The notes under the pieces: model-generated
Told to the model about the DNA's origin: nothing
The model's input: the letters and a program-made list of their open reading frames with translations, nothing else
Database searches by the model: none
Program-made: the position numbers and the translations under genes
Shown: positions 33,094 to 40,896 of the stretch, one piece after another
Layout of the letters: each line of letters begins with the position of its first letter
How positions within the stretch are numbered: the first letter of the stretch is position 1
NCBI GenBank assembly: GCA_965222015.1
Contig: CBDCTL010000008.1
Location: 62,001-126,000, forward strand
Source of the DNA: JANQPX01 sp965222015
GTDB taxonomy: Bacteria; Pseudomonadota; Alphaproteobacteria; Geminicoccales; Geminicoccaceae
Direction: 5' to 3'
DNA length: 64,000 nucleotides

Positions 33094-34986
33094 ATGCCCG
33101 ACCGTCAAATCGACAAGCAGTCGCTCTGGGGGATCTATCTGATCGTCGGCGGTTTTCTGCTGCTGTCTCTGCTCTTCAGCACAGCCACGAACGTACCGAC
33201 CGACGCCAAGATTCCCTACACGCAGTTCAAGCAACTGACCGTCGAAGGCCAGGTCGGTCACGTGACGTTCAGCGCGGACGAGATCTCGGCGGATCTGCGC
33301 GAGGCGACGGTCGTTCGCCCATCCGGTCCTCCGGTCTCGCGCGTTACCACCCGAATTCCTGCCGTCGGCGATCCCGAACTGCTGCCGCTGCTGGAGCAGC
33401 GTAACGTCGAAGTCGAGGTCCTGCCCGGAAAGTCGGACGACGCGAGCCGGATCCTGCTCTCCCTTCTGCCGTGGGCCATCCTCATCGGCATCTACTGGTT
33501 CTTCTGGCGGCGCGTGGCCAGATCCATGGGCGGCTTCGGTGGCCGCATGGATCCCAACGAATTTCTGAGCGGATCGACCAAGAAGGAGAGCGGCAGCGAG
33601 AGCACGGTCACGTTCGCCGATGTCGCCGGTCAGGACAACGCCAAGCGGGAGGTCGAGGAGCTGGTCGAGTTCCTGCGCGAGCCGGACCGCTATCGTCGCC
33701 TCGGCGCCGAGCCGCCGCGCGGCGTTCTGCTGATGGGCCCTCCCGGCACCGGCAAGACCTTGCTTGCCCGTGCCCTTGCCGGCGAGGCCGGCGTGCCCTT
33801 TTTCCATATCTCCGCCTCGGAATTCATCGAGCTCTATGTCGGCGTCGGCGCCTCCAGAGTTCGAAAAATGTTCGAAGAGGCGAAGAAGCGGGCGCCCTGC
33901 ATCATCTTCATCGATGAGCTGGACGCTGTCGGCCGCGTGCGGGGTGCCGGCCTGGGCGGCGGCCATGACGAACGCGAGCAGACCCTCAATCAGATCCTCT
34001 CGGAGCTGGACGGCTTCACAGGTCACGAGACGGTCATCGTGCTCGCGGCGACCAACCGGCCCGATGTGCTCGATCCGGCACTCCTGCGGCCGGGACGCTT
34101 CGATCGTCATGTCACGCTGGAATTGCCGGACAAGACCGCACGCGAGGCGATACTCGGCGTGCATACCAGGAAAGTGCCGCTGGCCAGCGACGTCGACCTT
34201 GCCGTGATCGCTGCCGGCACGCCTGGATTTTCGGGCGCCGATCTGAAAAACCTGATCAACGAAGCCGCGATGACGGCGGCGCGTGCCGGCAGCCATGCAG
34301 TCACCAGGGCGCATCTCGACGACATGCGCGACAAGCTGATGATGGGCTCGGTGCGCACGCTCGCCATCCAGCCGGACGAGCGGCATCGGCTCGCCGTGCA
34401 TGAAGCGGGCCACACGGCGGTCGCGCATTTCCTGCCGAACGCCGATCCTCTCTACAAGGTCAGCATCATCCCGCGCGGGCGTGCACTTGGGGCAACCCAC
34501 ATGCTGCCGGAGCAGGAGCGCCACACCTTGCCCGAAGACTATCTGCGCGCACGGCTCGCCGTCATGATGGGCGGGCGGACGGCGGAAAAGCTCCTTCTCG
34601 GCAATGTCAGCTCGGGCGCCGACGACGACATCCATCAGGCCACCAGCCTCGCTCGCGCCATGGTGGCGCGCTGGGGCATGGCCGACGAGGTCGGGCCTGT
34701 CGACCTCCGGCAAAGCGAGGAGCATCCCTTCCTGGGACGGGAGATCGCGCAGCCGCGACAATTCAGTCCGGAGACCGCCCATGAAGTCGATCAGGCCGTT
34801 CGCCGCTTCGTGACCGAGGCTGAGGATCAGGCTCTTCAGATCCTCGAATCGCATCGCACCGAGGTGCAACGTCTGGTGACCGAACTCGAAACCAACGAAA
34901 CACTCGATCGGCGGCAAATCGAAGCCTGTCTCGGAGTCCCTGAGGGCCAGTCGACGACTCCCGACGTCCAATCCATGTCGGCGTGA
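33094..34986 (+). CDS. ftsH: FtsH-family ATP-dependent zinc metalloprotease
   Basis: A 630-residue inner-membrane AAA+ protease. TM1 about residues 12-30, periplasmic domain to ~113, TM2 about 115-133, AAA domain with Walker A GPPGTGKT, Walker B IIFIDELDAV and second region of homology NRPDVLDPALLRPGRFDR, then the M41 peptidase with zinc site HEAGH and downstream Asp region. All catalytic motifs are present. It degrades membrane and regulatory proteins. Not linked to hpt/tilS, so it is probably an extra, stress-dedicated FtsH; the FNR-type box 68 bp upstream supports that. Confidence 0.95.
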   Translation: MPDRQIDKQSLWGIYLIVGGFLLLSLLFSTATNVPTDAKIPYTQFKQLTVEGQVGHVTFSADEISADLREATVVRPSGPPVSRVTTRIPAVGDPELLPLLEQRNVEVEVLPGKSDDASRILLSLLPWAILIGIYWFFWRRVARSMGGFGGRMDPNEFLSGSTKKESGSESTVTFADVAGQDNAKREVEELVEFLREPDRYRRLGAEPPRGVLLMGPPGTGKTLLARALAGEAGVPFFHISASEFIELYVGVGASRVRKMFEEAKKRAPCIIFIDELDAVGRVRGAGLGGGHDEREQTLNQILSELDGFTGHETVIVLAATNRPDVLDPALLRPGRFDRHVTLELPDKTAREAILGVHTRKVPLASDVDLAVIAAGTPGFSGADLKNLINEAAMTAARAGSHAVTRAHLDDMRDKLMMGSVRTLAIQPDERHRLAVHEAGHTAVAHFLPNADPLYKVSIIPRGRALGATHMLPEQERHTLPEDYLRARLAVMMGGRTAEKLLLGNVSSGADDDIHQATSLARAMVARWGMADEVGPVDLRQSEEHPFLGREIAQPRQFSPETAHEVDQAVRRFVTEAEDQALQILESHRTEVQRLVTELETNETLDRRQIEACLGVPEGQSTTPDVQSMSA

Positions 34987-35044
34987 GGCGCTCGCGGATC
35001 AGCCTCAGCCTCTTTGCAAGGGCGGCCTCGAATCCCGCGATGTG

Positions 35045-35443
35045 TCAGGCCTCGGCCGAAATGGCGGCGATGCCGGCGACTTGCGGGATACGCGGCGTGC
35101 AGATGATGGTCGCATCATGGACCTTGAGCGTCTCGCGCTTCAGCCAAACGGGCATGATGGCATAGGCGAGCCGCCAGCCGCTCATGGCATAGGCATTCGA
35201 GAAGATGAAGAGATAGACGAGACTGCCGGCAAGCTCGGGCACGGAGGCCAGATTGAAGAGGCGGTTCCTGTTTTCGCAGGTTATCGGCGCCGGCGTTCGA
35301 AAGGACGGCAGCCCCAAGGTCAGCGACGCTGCGTCCTCGACAGCAGCGCTGCGCATCGCCATGTCCTTGATCGCAGGCATCGACATCGCTGCGACCGATC
35401 GCGATACCCATCGACTCTGCTCGAACATGTCGGCACGCTCCAT
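35045..35443 (-). CDS. Hypothetical protein coupled to DUF6455 gene
   Basis: A 132-residue frame whose ATG immediately follows the DUF6455 stop codon (TGAATG), suggesting translational coupling. Not recognised. It starts MERADMFEQSRWVSRSVAAMS, has a hydrophobic stretch at about residues 72-100 (ELAGSLVYLFIFSNAYAM), and a C-terminal half rich in short hydrophobic strands. No signal peptide or metal motif. The antisense frames look like shadows of this one. Coding status rests on position and frame length only. Confidence 0.45.
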   Translation of the reverse strand: MERADMFEQSRWVSRSVAAMSMPAIKDMAMRSAAVEDAASLTLGLPSFRTPAPITCENRNRLFNLASVPELAGSLVYLFIFSNAYAMSGWRLAYAIMPVWLKRETLKVHDATIICTPRIPQVAGIAAISAEA

Positions 35444-36229
35444 TCAGACCGTAACCGGCTCGGCTGCTCTTGCCTCCTGCCGCGAGCGGCCGTGAAGGCT
35501 GCAAAGGAATTCTGCGAGGCGCCGATCGCACAGAGCGACTTGCAGGATGCGGGCAAAGCCTGCCTTCCCGAGGCCGTCCTGGCGATCGAACAGCTTGTCG
35601 ATCGCCGCATCGAGGTCGGCGTTTCCACGTGAAGCCTTTACCGTTTGATCAGGCGCATCCGACGATGGCGACCATAAGTCGATCAGCGCATCCAAGGCCA
35701 GCGCGACACTGATAAAACGCTCGAGCTTTCGCGCACCGAGTTTCGGTGGCGCTTCGGTCGGCGCCGCACATTCGGACGCGAGCAGCCGCAGCACCGGCGA
35801 GGTTCCGGCATCCGTATGCCAGCGTCCTGGCGCAGTCTCGGACCAGAAGGGATCCGGTGTGATCTCCTCGAAGAGGGCGGCATTGGCGCAAAACAGACGC
35901 GGTGCATCACCCCGACATTCTTTGGCAGACCAGGCGCGGCAACGTCCGACATGCCGACAGAGCGCGCAGCTATGTTCCGCCTCGATGAGTTCGTCCTTAT
36001 AGAGCGGCAAGCTATCCGACTTGACACCAAAAGCGCGCATCATCCTCTCCAGATCGGCACGAACCGTCTGGCGTCTCATCAAAGTAGGCGATCGAGAGTT
36101 CTCCGCTTCCGTTCGAACGTCATCGGATCGGGCGGCAGCTTCCTTGCCGCCGGCGGACGCACATGCCGATGGTTCAGGCCCCGTCTGTCGCTCGGCTGCG
36201 ACGTTCAAAATATCGATGATGCGTAGCAT
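35444..36229 (-). CDS. DUF6455 domain-containing protein
   Basis: A 261-residue protein. A central DUF6455 core carries a conserved four-Cys pattern: HSCALCRHVGRCRAWSAK, then RLFCANAALFEE, likely a metal or cluster site. The preceding helix LERMMRAFGVKSDSLPLY is typical. The N-terminal ~45 residues and C-terminal ~90 residues are extra relative to the usual small DUF6455 proteins (about 100 residues). Function unknown. An FNR-type box lies 62 bp upstream of ATG 36229; a shorter start at 36079 is possible but would put the box 212 bp away. First gene of a two-gene unit. Confidence 0.75.
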   Translation of the reverse strand: MLRIIDILNVAAERQTGPEPSACASAGGKEAAARSDDVRTEAENSRSPTLMRRQTVRADLERMMRAFGVKSDSLPLYKDELIEAEHSCALCRHVGRCRAWSAKECRGDAPRLFCANAALFEEITPDPFWSETAPGRWHTDAGTSPVLRLLASECAAPTEAPPKLGARKLERFISVALALDALIDLWSPSSDAPDQTVKASRGNADLDAAIDKLFDRQDGLGKAGFARILQVALCDRRLAEFLCSLHGRSRQEARAAEPVTV

Positions 36230-36291
36230 GGCCGGATCGAAGCGCTTCCAACTCTCCGATCGGATCCTAGCAGCGTCGCGTCCCGACGGGC

Positions 36292-36305
36292 TTGACGTGC
36301 ATCAA
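36292..36305 (-). promoter_or_regulatory. FNR/FixK-type box before DUF6455 gene
   Basis: TTGACGTGCATCAA, one mismatch to TTGAT-N4-ATCAA, lies 62 bp upstream of the DUF6455 ATG at 36229. Confidence 0.7.
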
Positions 36306-36397
36306 CATTCGAATGCGCGTCGGTGTATCCCAAGGCTCGCCAATCAGCGCACGTCCCGCAGACTTTCGAGGCCGATGAGATAGCGAAACGAAGGCGC

Positions 36398-36739
36398 TCA
36401 GTTCGACGACTTCTGCTCCGGTACCGACGGCCAAGGCGCGAACGGAAAGGCGAGATCTTCGGTGACGAAGGTCTGGAAACGGACGATCCCCGCCATGTAC
36501 TCGGCCATGTACTCGGCCAGATTGCGGCCGAAGCTTGTCAGATTCTCGATCGGCTCGCCGGTGAACAGCTTCGCGAGAAACTGCAGCACGACGACGGCGA
36601 TGAGCACGATCTCGGCAATGGTCCAGGCTATCGCCAGAATCAGCATGTAGATCAGCCGGATCCATGTGCTTCGCCGGCGCACATGGCGCTTGACGTCAGC
36701 AGTGCCGCCGGGCTCGGCATCAGCCGTCGTATCGGTCAT
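36398..36739 (-). CDS. DUF4389 membrane protein
   Basis: A 113-residue inner-membrane protein. One long hydrophobic segment (about residues 26-60, LIYMLILAIAWTIAEIVLIAVVV) probably spans twice as a hairpin; the following FLAKLFTGEPIENLTSFGRNLAEYM is the DUF4389 signature. It is preceded by a strong GGAGGAGG site. Function unknown; the family often sits in redox or energy clusters. Its FNR-type box is shared with the divergent cytochrome relic. It ends about 90 bp before the DUF6455 box, so it is a separate unit. Confidence 0.85.
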   Translation of the reverse strand: MTDTTADAEPGGTADVKRHVRRRSTWIRLIYMLILAIAWTIAEIVLIAVVVLQFLAKLFTGEPIENLTSFGRNLAEYMAEYMAGIVRFQTFVTEDLAFPFAPWPSVPEQKSSN

Positions 36740-36819
36740 CTCCTCCTCCTTTGCGACGCCGAAGGCGTCACGGAAACAAGGATGAATTTCATATGTGTAC
36801 GATCGGCAGGAAGAAAACC

Positions 36820-36833
36820 TTGACGCAGCTCAA
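36820..36833. promoter_or_regulatory. FNR-type box shared by DUF4389 and cytochrome relic
   Basis: TTGACGCAGCTCAA lies between divergent genes: 80 bp from the DUF4389 ATG (36739) and 64 bp from the cytochrome ATG (36898). Each half has one change from consensus. Confidence 0.65.
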
Positions 36834-36897
36834 GGGCGCCGGGCCGAACTGCGATCAAGCTGACAATGGTTGACGCGCAACGATCAGGAGGCACCCA

Positions 36898-37090
36898 TGG
36901 ACGTTGCCATGCGATCGGCGATGTGCCTTGGCGTGATATCCCTCGGCCTCTCGGGCATGGCTCTGGCTGACGGCGACCCTGTAGCCGGCAAAGAGACGGC
37001 GCGGGAATGGTGCGCCGACTGTCACGACGTCGAGCCGGGCGGACAAATGAAGCACGACCCGCCAAGCTTCACCGCAATCGCCAACTATTC
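36898..37090 (+). pseudogene. Truncated c-type cytochrome
   Basis: From ATG 36898 (AGGAGG 6-7 nt upstream) about 64 residues look like a small exported cytochrome c: signal peptide RSAMCLGVISLGLSGMALA, haem motif CADCH, and DPPSFTAIANYS. It resembles the cytochrome at 8103. After ~37090 the frame continues to 37307 only as the antisense of an acyltransferase gene and loses the Met-ligand region. So the 3' half was deleted and the break joined to the 3' end of a truncated olsA-like gene. An apo-protein without the axial Met is all it could make. Confidence 0.8.
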
Positions 37091-37540
37091 GCTGCTGGGG
37101 TCCTCGGCGAACAGGACGAGGCCGTCACCCGCCTCGAACCGCGCGCGCAGGGCGTCCCGCTGCCGGGCGCTGTCTCGTACTCTGCGCTCGACGAACACCG
37201 TGCCGACGAGCTCGGCGAGGGCGCCGATCGCGGGCCAGCCGCGCACCTCCGATTTCGCGATGAAGCCGGCGCATAGCCTGGAGCCGAAGAGGAGAATATC
37301 GAGATAGGATATGTGATTGGCGGCGAACAGTGTCGGCCCTGCAGCGTGGATCTGACCGGAGATCCGAAGGTCGAGGCCGACGATGCGGCAGGCGGCGCGA
37401 TGCCAGAGACGGGTGACAGAGGGCGCCGCGCGGCCGGAAGCGGCCCGGCTCACCAGGGCCGGCGGCAGAAGGAAAAGCGTGAGCAGGATGAGGGCGGCAG
37501 CGCGCAGGATCGCCCGCAGATGGGATGCGTCCGTGCTCAT
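37085..37540 (-). pseudogene. Truncated 1-acyl-glycerol-phosphate acyltransferase (olsA/plsC-like)
   Basis: A 151-residue remnant beginning at ATG 37540: N-terminal membrane helix (LRAAALILLTLFLLPPALV), then the PlsC motifs NHISYLDILL (H-x4-D catalytic pair), FIAKSEVRGWP and VGTVFVERR. It stops at VLFAEDPSSE, where relatives continue with EGTS and a further ~70-90 residues. Its end abuts the cytochrome break. In ornithine-lipid synthesis OlsA acylates lyso-ornithine lipid; the olsB-like relic directly upstream suggests this origin. Probably inactive. Confidence 0.75.
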
Positions 37541-38023
37541 GGACGGACCGCCGTCAGGCAAGCGCCACGCTTTAGGCTGCCGGTTGTAGCGCTCGAGATA
37601 GCGCGTCTTGATCGCTTCCGTCGGGAGCATGAAGCAGACGTCGACGGTATTGAAAATCCGATCGATCACCGCGCGCGAGCGATAGTCCGGATCGACGCAG
37701 GATCGGCCGAGTTCCAGACAGCTTTCATAGCGCGACATGCTTCGTCGAGAGATCGAACTCTCGCGCCGAAGAGAAGCCACGATGGCCGAAGGCGATGTCC
37801 TGGCGCATCAGACGGAACATGCCGACCATCGCGCCGGAGATGTAGGGGACGAGGCGCCGGCGTTTCGGGGCGAGATCGCAGACGCGGTCGAAGTCGCGGC
37901 GCAGCAGCTTGTGCTTGAAGGACGACGCGGCGCCCATCTCCTGATGGAAAATGCGCTAGCGAAGGGCTTGAGCCTGCGCCACCTCTCGCTGTTCCTCGTC
38001 AGCCGAACCAGCAATGTCGCCAT
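37541..38023 (-). pseudogene. olsB-like N-acyltransferase relic, multiple frameshifts
   Basis: Pieces of one gene are spread over three minus frames. They read in order: MATLLVRLTRNSE (from 38023), EVAQAQALR, then KLLRRDFDRVCDLAP, GAMVGMFRLMRQDIAFGHRG, FSSAREFDLSTKH, and after a frameshift near 37735-37742 YESCLELGRSCVDPDYRSR. That is joined directly to AVIDRIFNTVDVCFMLPTEA. The last piece matches the C-terminal end of OlsB (ornithine lipid N-acyltransferase), so about 100 residues between are missing. At least three indels plus one internal deletion. It then runs in frame into the olsA-like relic. Confidence 0.65.
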
Positions 38024-38173
38024 GTCGACCTCCGCGCCCCGTCGCTGCAAGACCCTGTCTCCGCTGGTGATTCCTGATCACCCGGAGTCTGATCGACGAT
38101 CGGAATGGCCTGATGACAGCATCGTCCAGGTTCGGTGACAAACCACACGCTTGTGGTGTTCTTTTTCCAGATC

Positions 38174-38884
38174 TCAAAGCGTTCGATCGGCGGCGGCGAG
38201 GGGTTCTTCCCGGCGGCGGCTTCCGAGCAGCCAGGCGAAGCACCAGGTCGCGAGGAGCGCGCCGATCACCTGGCAGAGGATGAACAGCGGCGCATCGACA
38301 GGGCGTATGCCGCTGAAGGTGTTGGTGAGCGTGCGCGCGATCGTCACTGCCGGATTGGCGAAGGAGGTGGAGGCGGTGAACCAGTAGGCCGCGGTGATGT
38401 AGAGGCCGACGGCGTAAGGAACGGTCTCTTCGCGGTGACGGATACAGGCGATGATGGTTGCAACCAGGCCGAAAGTGGCGACGATTTCGGCGACCCACTG
38501 GCCGCCGCCGGTCCGCATCTTTTCAGACAGCATGAGCAGCGGCTGCTCGAACATCAGATGCGCCATCCAGGCACCCAGGATGGCGGCGATGATCTGGACA
38601 CCAACATACGCAAGAGCGTCACTCGACGAGATCTTGCGCTGCACTAGGCAAGAGAGCGTGACCGCCGGGTTGAAATGGGCGCCCGATACCGGCCCGAACA
38701 TCAGGATCAGGACGACCAGGATGGCGCCGGTCGGGATCGTGTTGCCAAGCAACGCGATCGCGATATTGCCGCCAGCCAGCGCGTCGCCCATGATGCCGGA
38801 GCCGACGACGGTCGCCAGGAGAAAGCCGGTGCCGAGCGCCTCGGCAGCAAGACGTCGCGGCAGATCATAAGCGCGATCGCTCAT
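38174..38884 (-). CDS. Aquaporin-family channel in ars operon
   Basis: A 236-residue major intrinsic protein with six hydrophobic segments and both pore motifs: GAHFNPAVTLS in the first half and SFANPAVTIART in the second. MIP proteins next to arsC in rhizobia (AqpS) extrude arsenite formed by ArsC; that is the likely role here, in place of an ArsB/Acr3 pump, which is absent. ATGA overlap with arsC (38881-38884) shows translational coupling. Confidence 0.9.
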   Translation of the reverse strand: MSDRAYDLPRRLAAEALGTGFLLATVVGSGIMGDALAGGNIAIALLGNTIPTGAILVVLILMFGPVSGAHFNPAVTLSCLVQRKISSSDALAYVGVQIIAAILGAWMAHLMFEQPLLMLSEKMRTGGGQWVAEIVATFGLVATIIACIRHREETVPYAVGLYITAAYWFTASTSFANPAVTIARTLTNTFSGIRPVDAPLFILCQVIGALLATWCFAWLLGSRRREEPLAAADRTL

Positions 38885-39399
38885 GCCGCGTTGCCGCCTT
38901 CATCTCGGGTCTTGCCGATCGAATCGAGATGGCTTTGCAGAGTCAATTTGTCGAGGGACGCGAGGGGCAGGTTCGAAAAAATCTGGATGCGACGCTCCAG
39001 CTGAAAATAGGCATTCCTGAACGCCTGGCGCTGCTTCTCTTCGTTGCCTGCGGCCGCCGCCGGATCCTCGATGCCCCAATGGGCGGTCATCGGCTGACCC
39101 GGCCAGACCGGGCAAACTTCGCCCGCAGCATTGTCGCAAACCGTGAAAACGAAATCGAGATCGGGGGCCCCCGACTGCGCGAACTCGTCCCAGTTTTTGC
39201 TCCTGAGATCGTCCGTCACGTAGTTGAACTGGCGCAGCAGCCGAAGCGCCATCGGATGGACCGCGCCCTTGGGCTGACTGCCGGCACTAAACGCCCTGAA
39301 CTTGCCAAGTCCCTGCCGACCGAGAATGCACTCCGCGAGGATGCTCCTTGCAGAATTACCGGTGCAGAGAAACAGCACGTTGTAGATACCGTCGGTCAT
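38881..39399 (-). CDS. arsC: Arsenate reductase, LMW-phosphatase type
   Basis: A 172-residue thioredoxin-type ArsC. P-loop FLCTGNSARS (C-x5-R) near residue 12, a second Cys in FTVCDNAAGEVCPVWPG and conserved FRAFSAGSQPKGAVHP. It reduces arsenate to arsenite. The start at 39399 follows GGGGGGAG; an upstream ATG in frame (39423) overlaps the arsR stop. Second gene of arsR-arsC-aquaporin. Confidence 0.93.
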   Translation of the reverse strand: MTDGIYNVLFLCTGNSARSILAECILGRQGLGKFRAFSAGSQPKGAVHPMALRLLRQFNYVTDDLRSKNWDEFAQSGAPDLDFVFTVCDNAAGEVCPVWPGQPMTAHWGIEDPAAAAGNEEKQRQAFRNAYFQLERRIQIFSNLPLASLDKLTLQSHLDSIGKTRDEGGNAA

Positions 39400-39419
39400 G
39401 ATCTTCTCCCCCCATCCGA

Positions 39420-39752
39420 TCAATCACAGACGTCGCCCGCCACGACAAGATCGCCGCAAAGCTCGGGCTGACCACGGCAGCAGTCCTCGGTCAGATAGCG
39501 CAGCAGCCTGCGCGTGCCCTCGACCTCGAGCGCATAAAAGATCCGTCGTTCGACCCGCCATGAATGCACTAACCCCGCCCGCTCAAGCTGGGCGAGATGA
39601 GCCGACAGCGTCGGCGGCGCCACCTTGAGACGTTTCGCGATGTCGCCGGCGGGCAGGCCATTCGGCCCCAGCCTGACCAGCAGGCGGAACACCTTGAGAC
39701 GGGTCTCGTTGGCCAGGGCGGCAAAGGCGGATGTCGCGGTCGCTACCTTCAT
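39420..39752 (-). CDS. arsR: ArsR-family repressor
   Basis: A 110-residue winged-helix regulator: ALANETRLKVFRLLVRLGPNGL, recognition helix APPTLSAHLAQLERAGLVHSWR, and a C-terminal Cys cluster (EDCCRGQPELCGD, DVCD) that may bind arsenite. The start is MKVATATSAFAALANE at 39752; longer frames extend into the promoter. A palindrome and AT-rich promoter lie directly upstream, so the message is probably almost leaderless and autoregulated. Confidence 0.9.
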   Translation of the reverse strand: MKVATATSAFAALANETRLKVFRLLVRLGPNGLPAGDIAKRLKVAPPTLSAHLAQLERAGLVHSWRVERRIFYALEVEGTRRLLRYLTEDCCRGQPELCGDLVVAGDVCD

Positions 39753-39979
39753 ATTTCGATAATTGTAGAAATAACCAAATTTTGCAAGTCGGTTTGTATT
39801 CCAATTCGACCTTGCTCGCCCGAGCGCGCCGCACCCAGGAACACCTTGCCGTGGGTGGCATCTCCAGGCTCTGCGCCCCGCGTCACCTCGACTGAGCCGA
39901 TATGGCTGACGTCCTTGGCGATTGCCGAATTCGCGACGATCGCCACGCTGCCGAGAAAGGCTGCGGTGAGCATGCGCAT
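39749..39979 (-). pseudogene. Exported-protein fragment upstream of arsR
   Basis: A 76-residue frame with a good Shine-Dalgarno (GGGGGG 5 nt before ATG 39979) and a signal peptide (MRMLTAAFLGSVAIVANSAIA). The mature part continues DVSHIGSVEVTRGAEPGDATHG, then reads into the AT-rich arsR promoter and ends at an ATGA with arsR. The last ~20 residues are therefore promoter DNA, so this looks like a gene cut off at its 3' end. The family is not recognised. A true small exported protein is an alternative. Confidence 0.4.
39753..39772 (-). promoter_or_regulatory. ArsR operator/promoter
   Basis: The dyad ATTTC-N10-GAAAT touches the arsR start codon, inside the only AT-rich stretch nearby. On the minus strand TTGCAA is followed after 17 bases by AATTAT, a plausible -35/-10 pair that the dyad overlaps. 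Confidence 0.5.
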
Positions 39980-40169
39980 TGGAGCCCCCCATCGTGAACT
40001 GACCGGATATCTTCCACTCTACGAACCAGCGTGACAGGCTTGTGTCAGATCTGGAACGGCATGAAGACAGACCTCGAAGATCATTCTTTCGATGCCGGCA
40101 GTGATCACCTGTGCGTCATGACTGATCGCCGCGATCACCGGGTTCCAGAACACATCCTTTCGCGGCTGA

Positions 40170-40865
40170 TTATGCAGCCGCTCTCGCGGTTCCGATCGCG
40201 ATCTGGCGATCGGCGACCTGATCACGGACGTCGCTGTCGTGAAAGATACCGATCATCGCCGCACCACGCGCCTTCGCTTCCTGGATCAGCTCGATGACGA
40301 CCGTGCGGTTGTCCGCATCGAGGGAAGCGGTTGGTTCGTCCAGCAGCAGGATCGGATAGTCGTGGACGAAGCCGCGCGCTATGTTGACACGCTGCTGCTC
40401 GCCGCCGGAGAAGGTAGCCGGTGGCAGGTCGAACAGGCGCTCGGGAATATTGAGGCGGCCGAGCAGCGCTTCGGTGCGTGCACAGGCTTCCCCTCGCGAC
40501 ATACCGAGTGCGACCAGCGGCTCGGCGACGACATCGCGCGCACCGACCCGCGGCACGCAGCGCAGGAACTGACTGACATAGCCAAGGGTGCGCCGACGTA
40601 TGCTCAGGACTTGTCTCGGCGTCGCTTTGACGAGATCGATGGTGCGACCGAAATGATCGATGAGGACTTTGCCGCCGAGTGCTCGATAATTGCCGTAGAT
40701 CAACTTCAGCAGCGTCGATTTGCCGACACCGGAAGTACCGGTGAGCACGACGCATTCGCCCGAATCGACATTGAGTTCGACACCGTCGAACACCGGAATC
40801 GACAAGCCATCCTGCAGATGCAGCGTGAAGCTTTTCTCGATGCCTTCCAAGCGAACCGCTGCCAT
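40170..40865 (-). CDS. phnL: C-P lyase ABC-type subunit PhnL
   Basis: A 231-residue ATPase-fold protein. Walker A GTSGVGKS, signature FSGGEQQRVNIARG, Walker B ILLLDEPTASLD; LGYVSQFLRCVPRVGARDVV is typical of PhnL. PhnL helps form alpha-D-ribose 1-methylphosphonate 5-triphosphate with PhnGHI. Last gene of phnGHIJKL, 31 bp after phnK. Confidence 0.95.
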   Translation of the reverse strand: MAAVRLEGIEKSFTLHLQDGLSIPVFDGVELNVDSGECVVLTGTSGVGKSTLLKLIYGNYRALGGKVLIDHFGRTIDLVKATPRQVLSIRRRTLGYVSQFLRCVPRVGARDVVAEPLVALGMSRGEACARTEALLGRLNIPERLFDLPPATFSGGEQQRVNIARGFVHDYPILLLDEPTASLDADNRTVVIELIQEAKARGAAMIGIFHDSDVRDQVADRQIAIGTARAAA

Positions 40866-40896
40866 GTCGAAACCTTCTTTCCGAGATTGCGATCTT

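Noticed and set aside
36841..36890. Half-sites resembling an FNR box nearer the cytochrome relic (TTGACGCGCAACGATCA)
   Set aside because: Spacing between the halves is wrong (eight rather than four bases); the box at 36820 fits better.
40019..40225. 68-codon minus-strand frame after phnL
   Set aside because: Overlaps the phnL 3' end and has no ribosome site or recognisable family.
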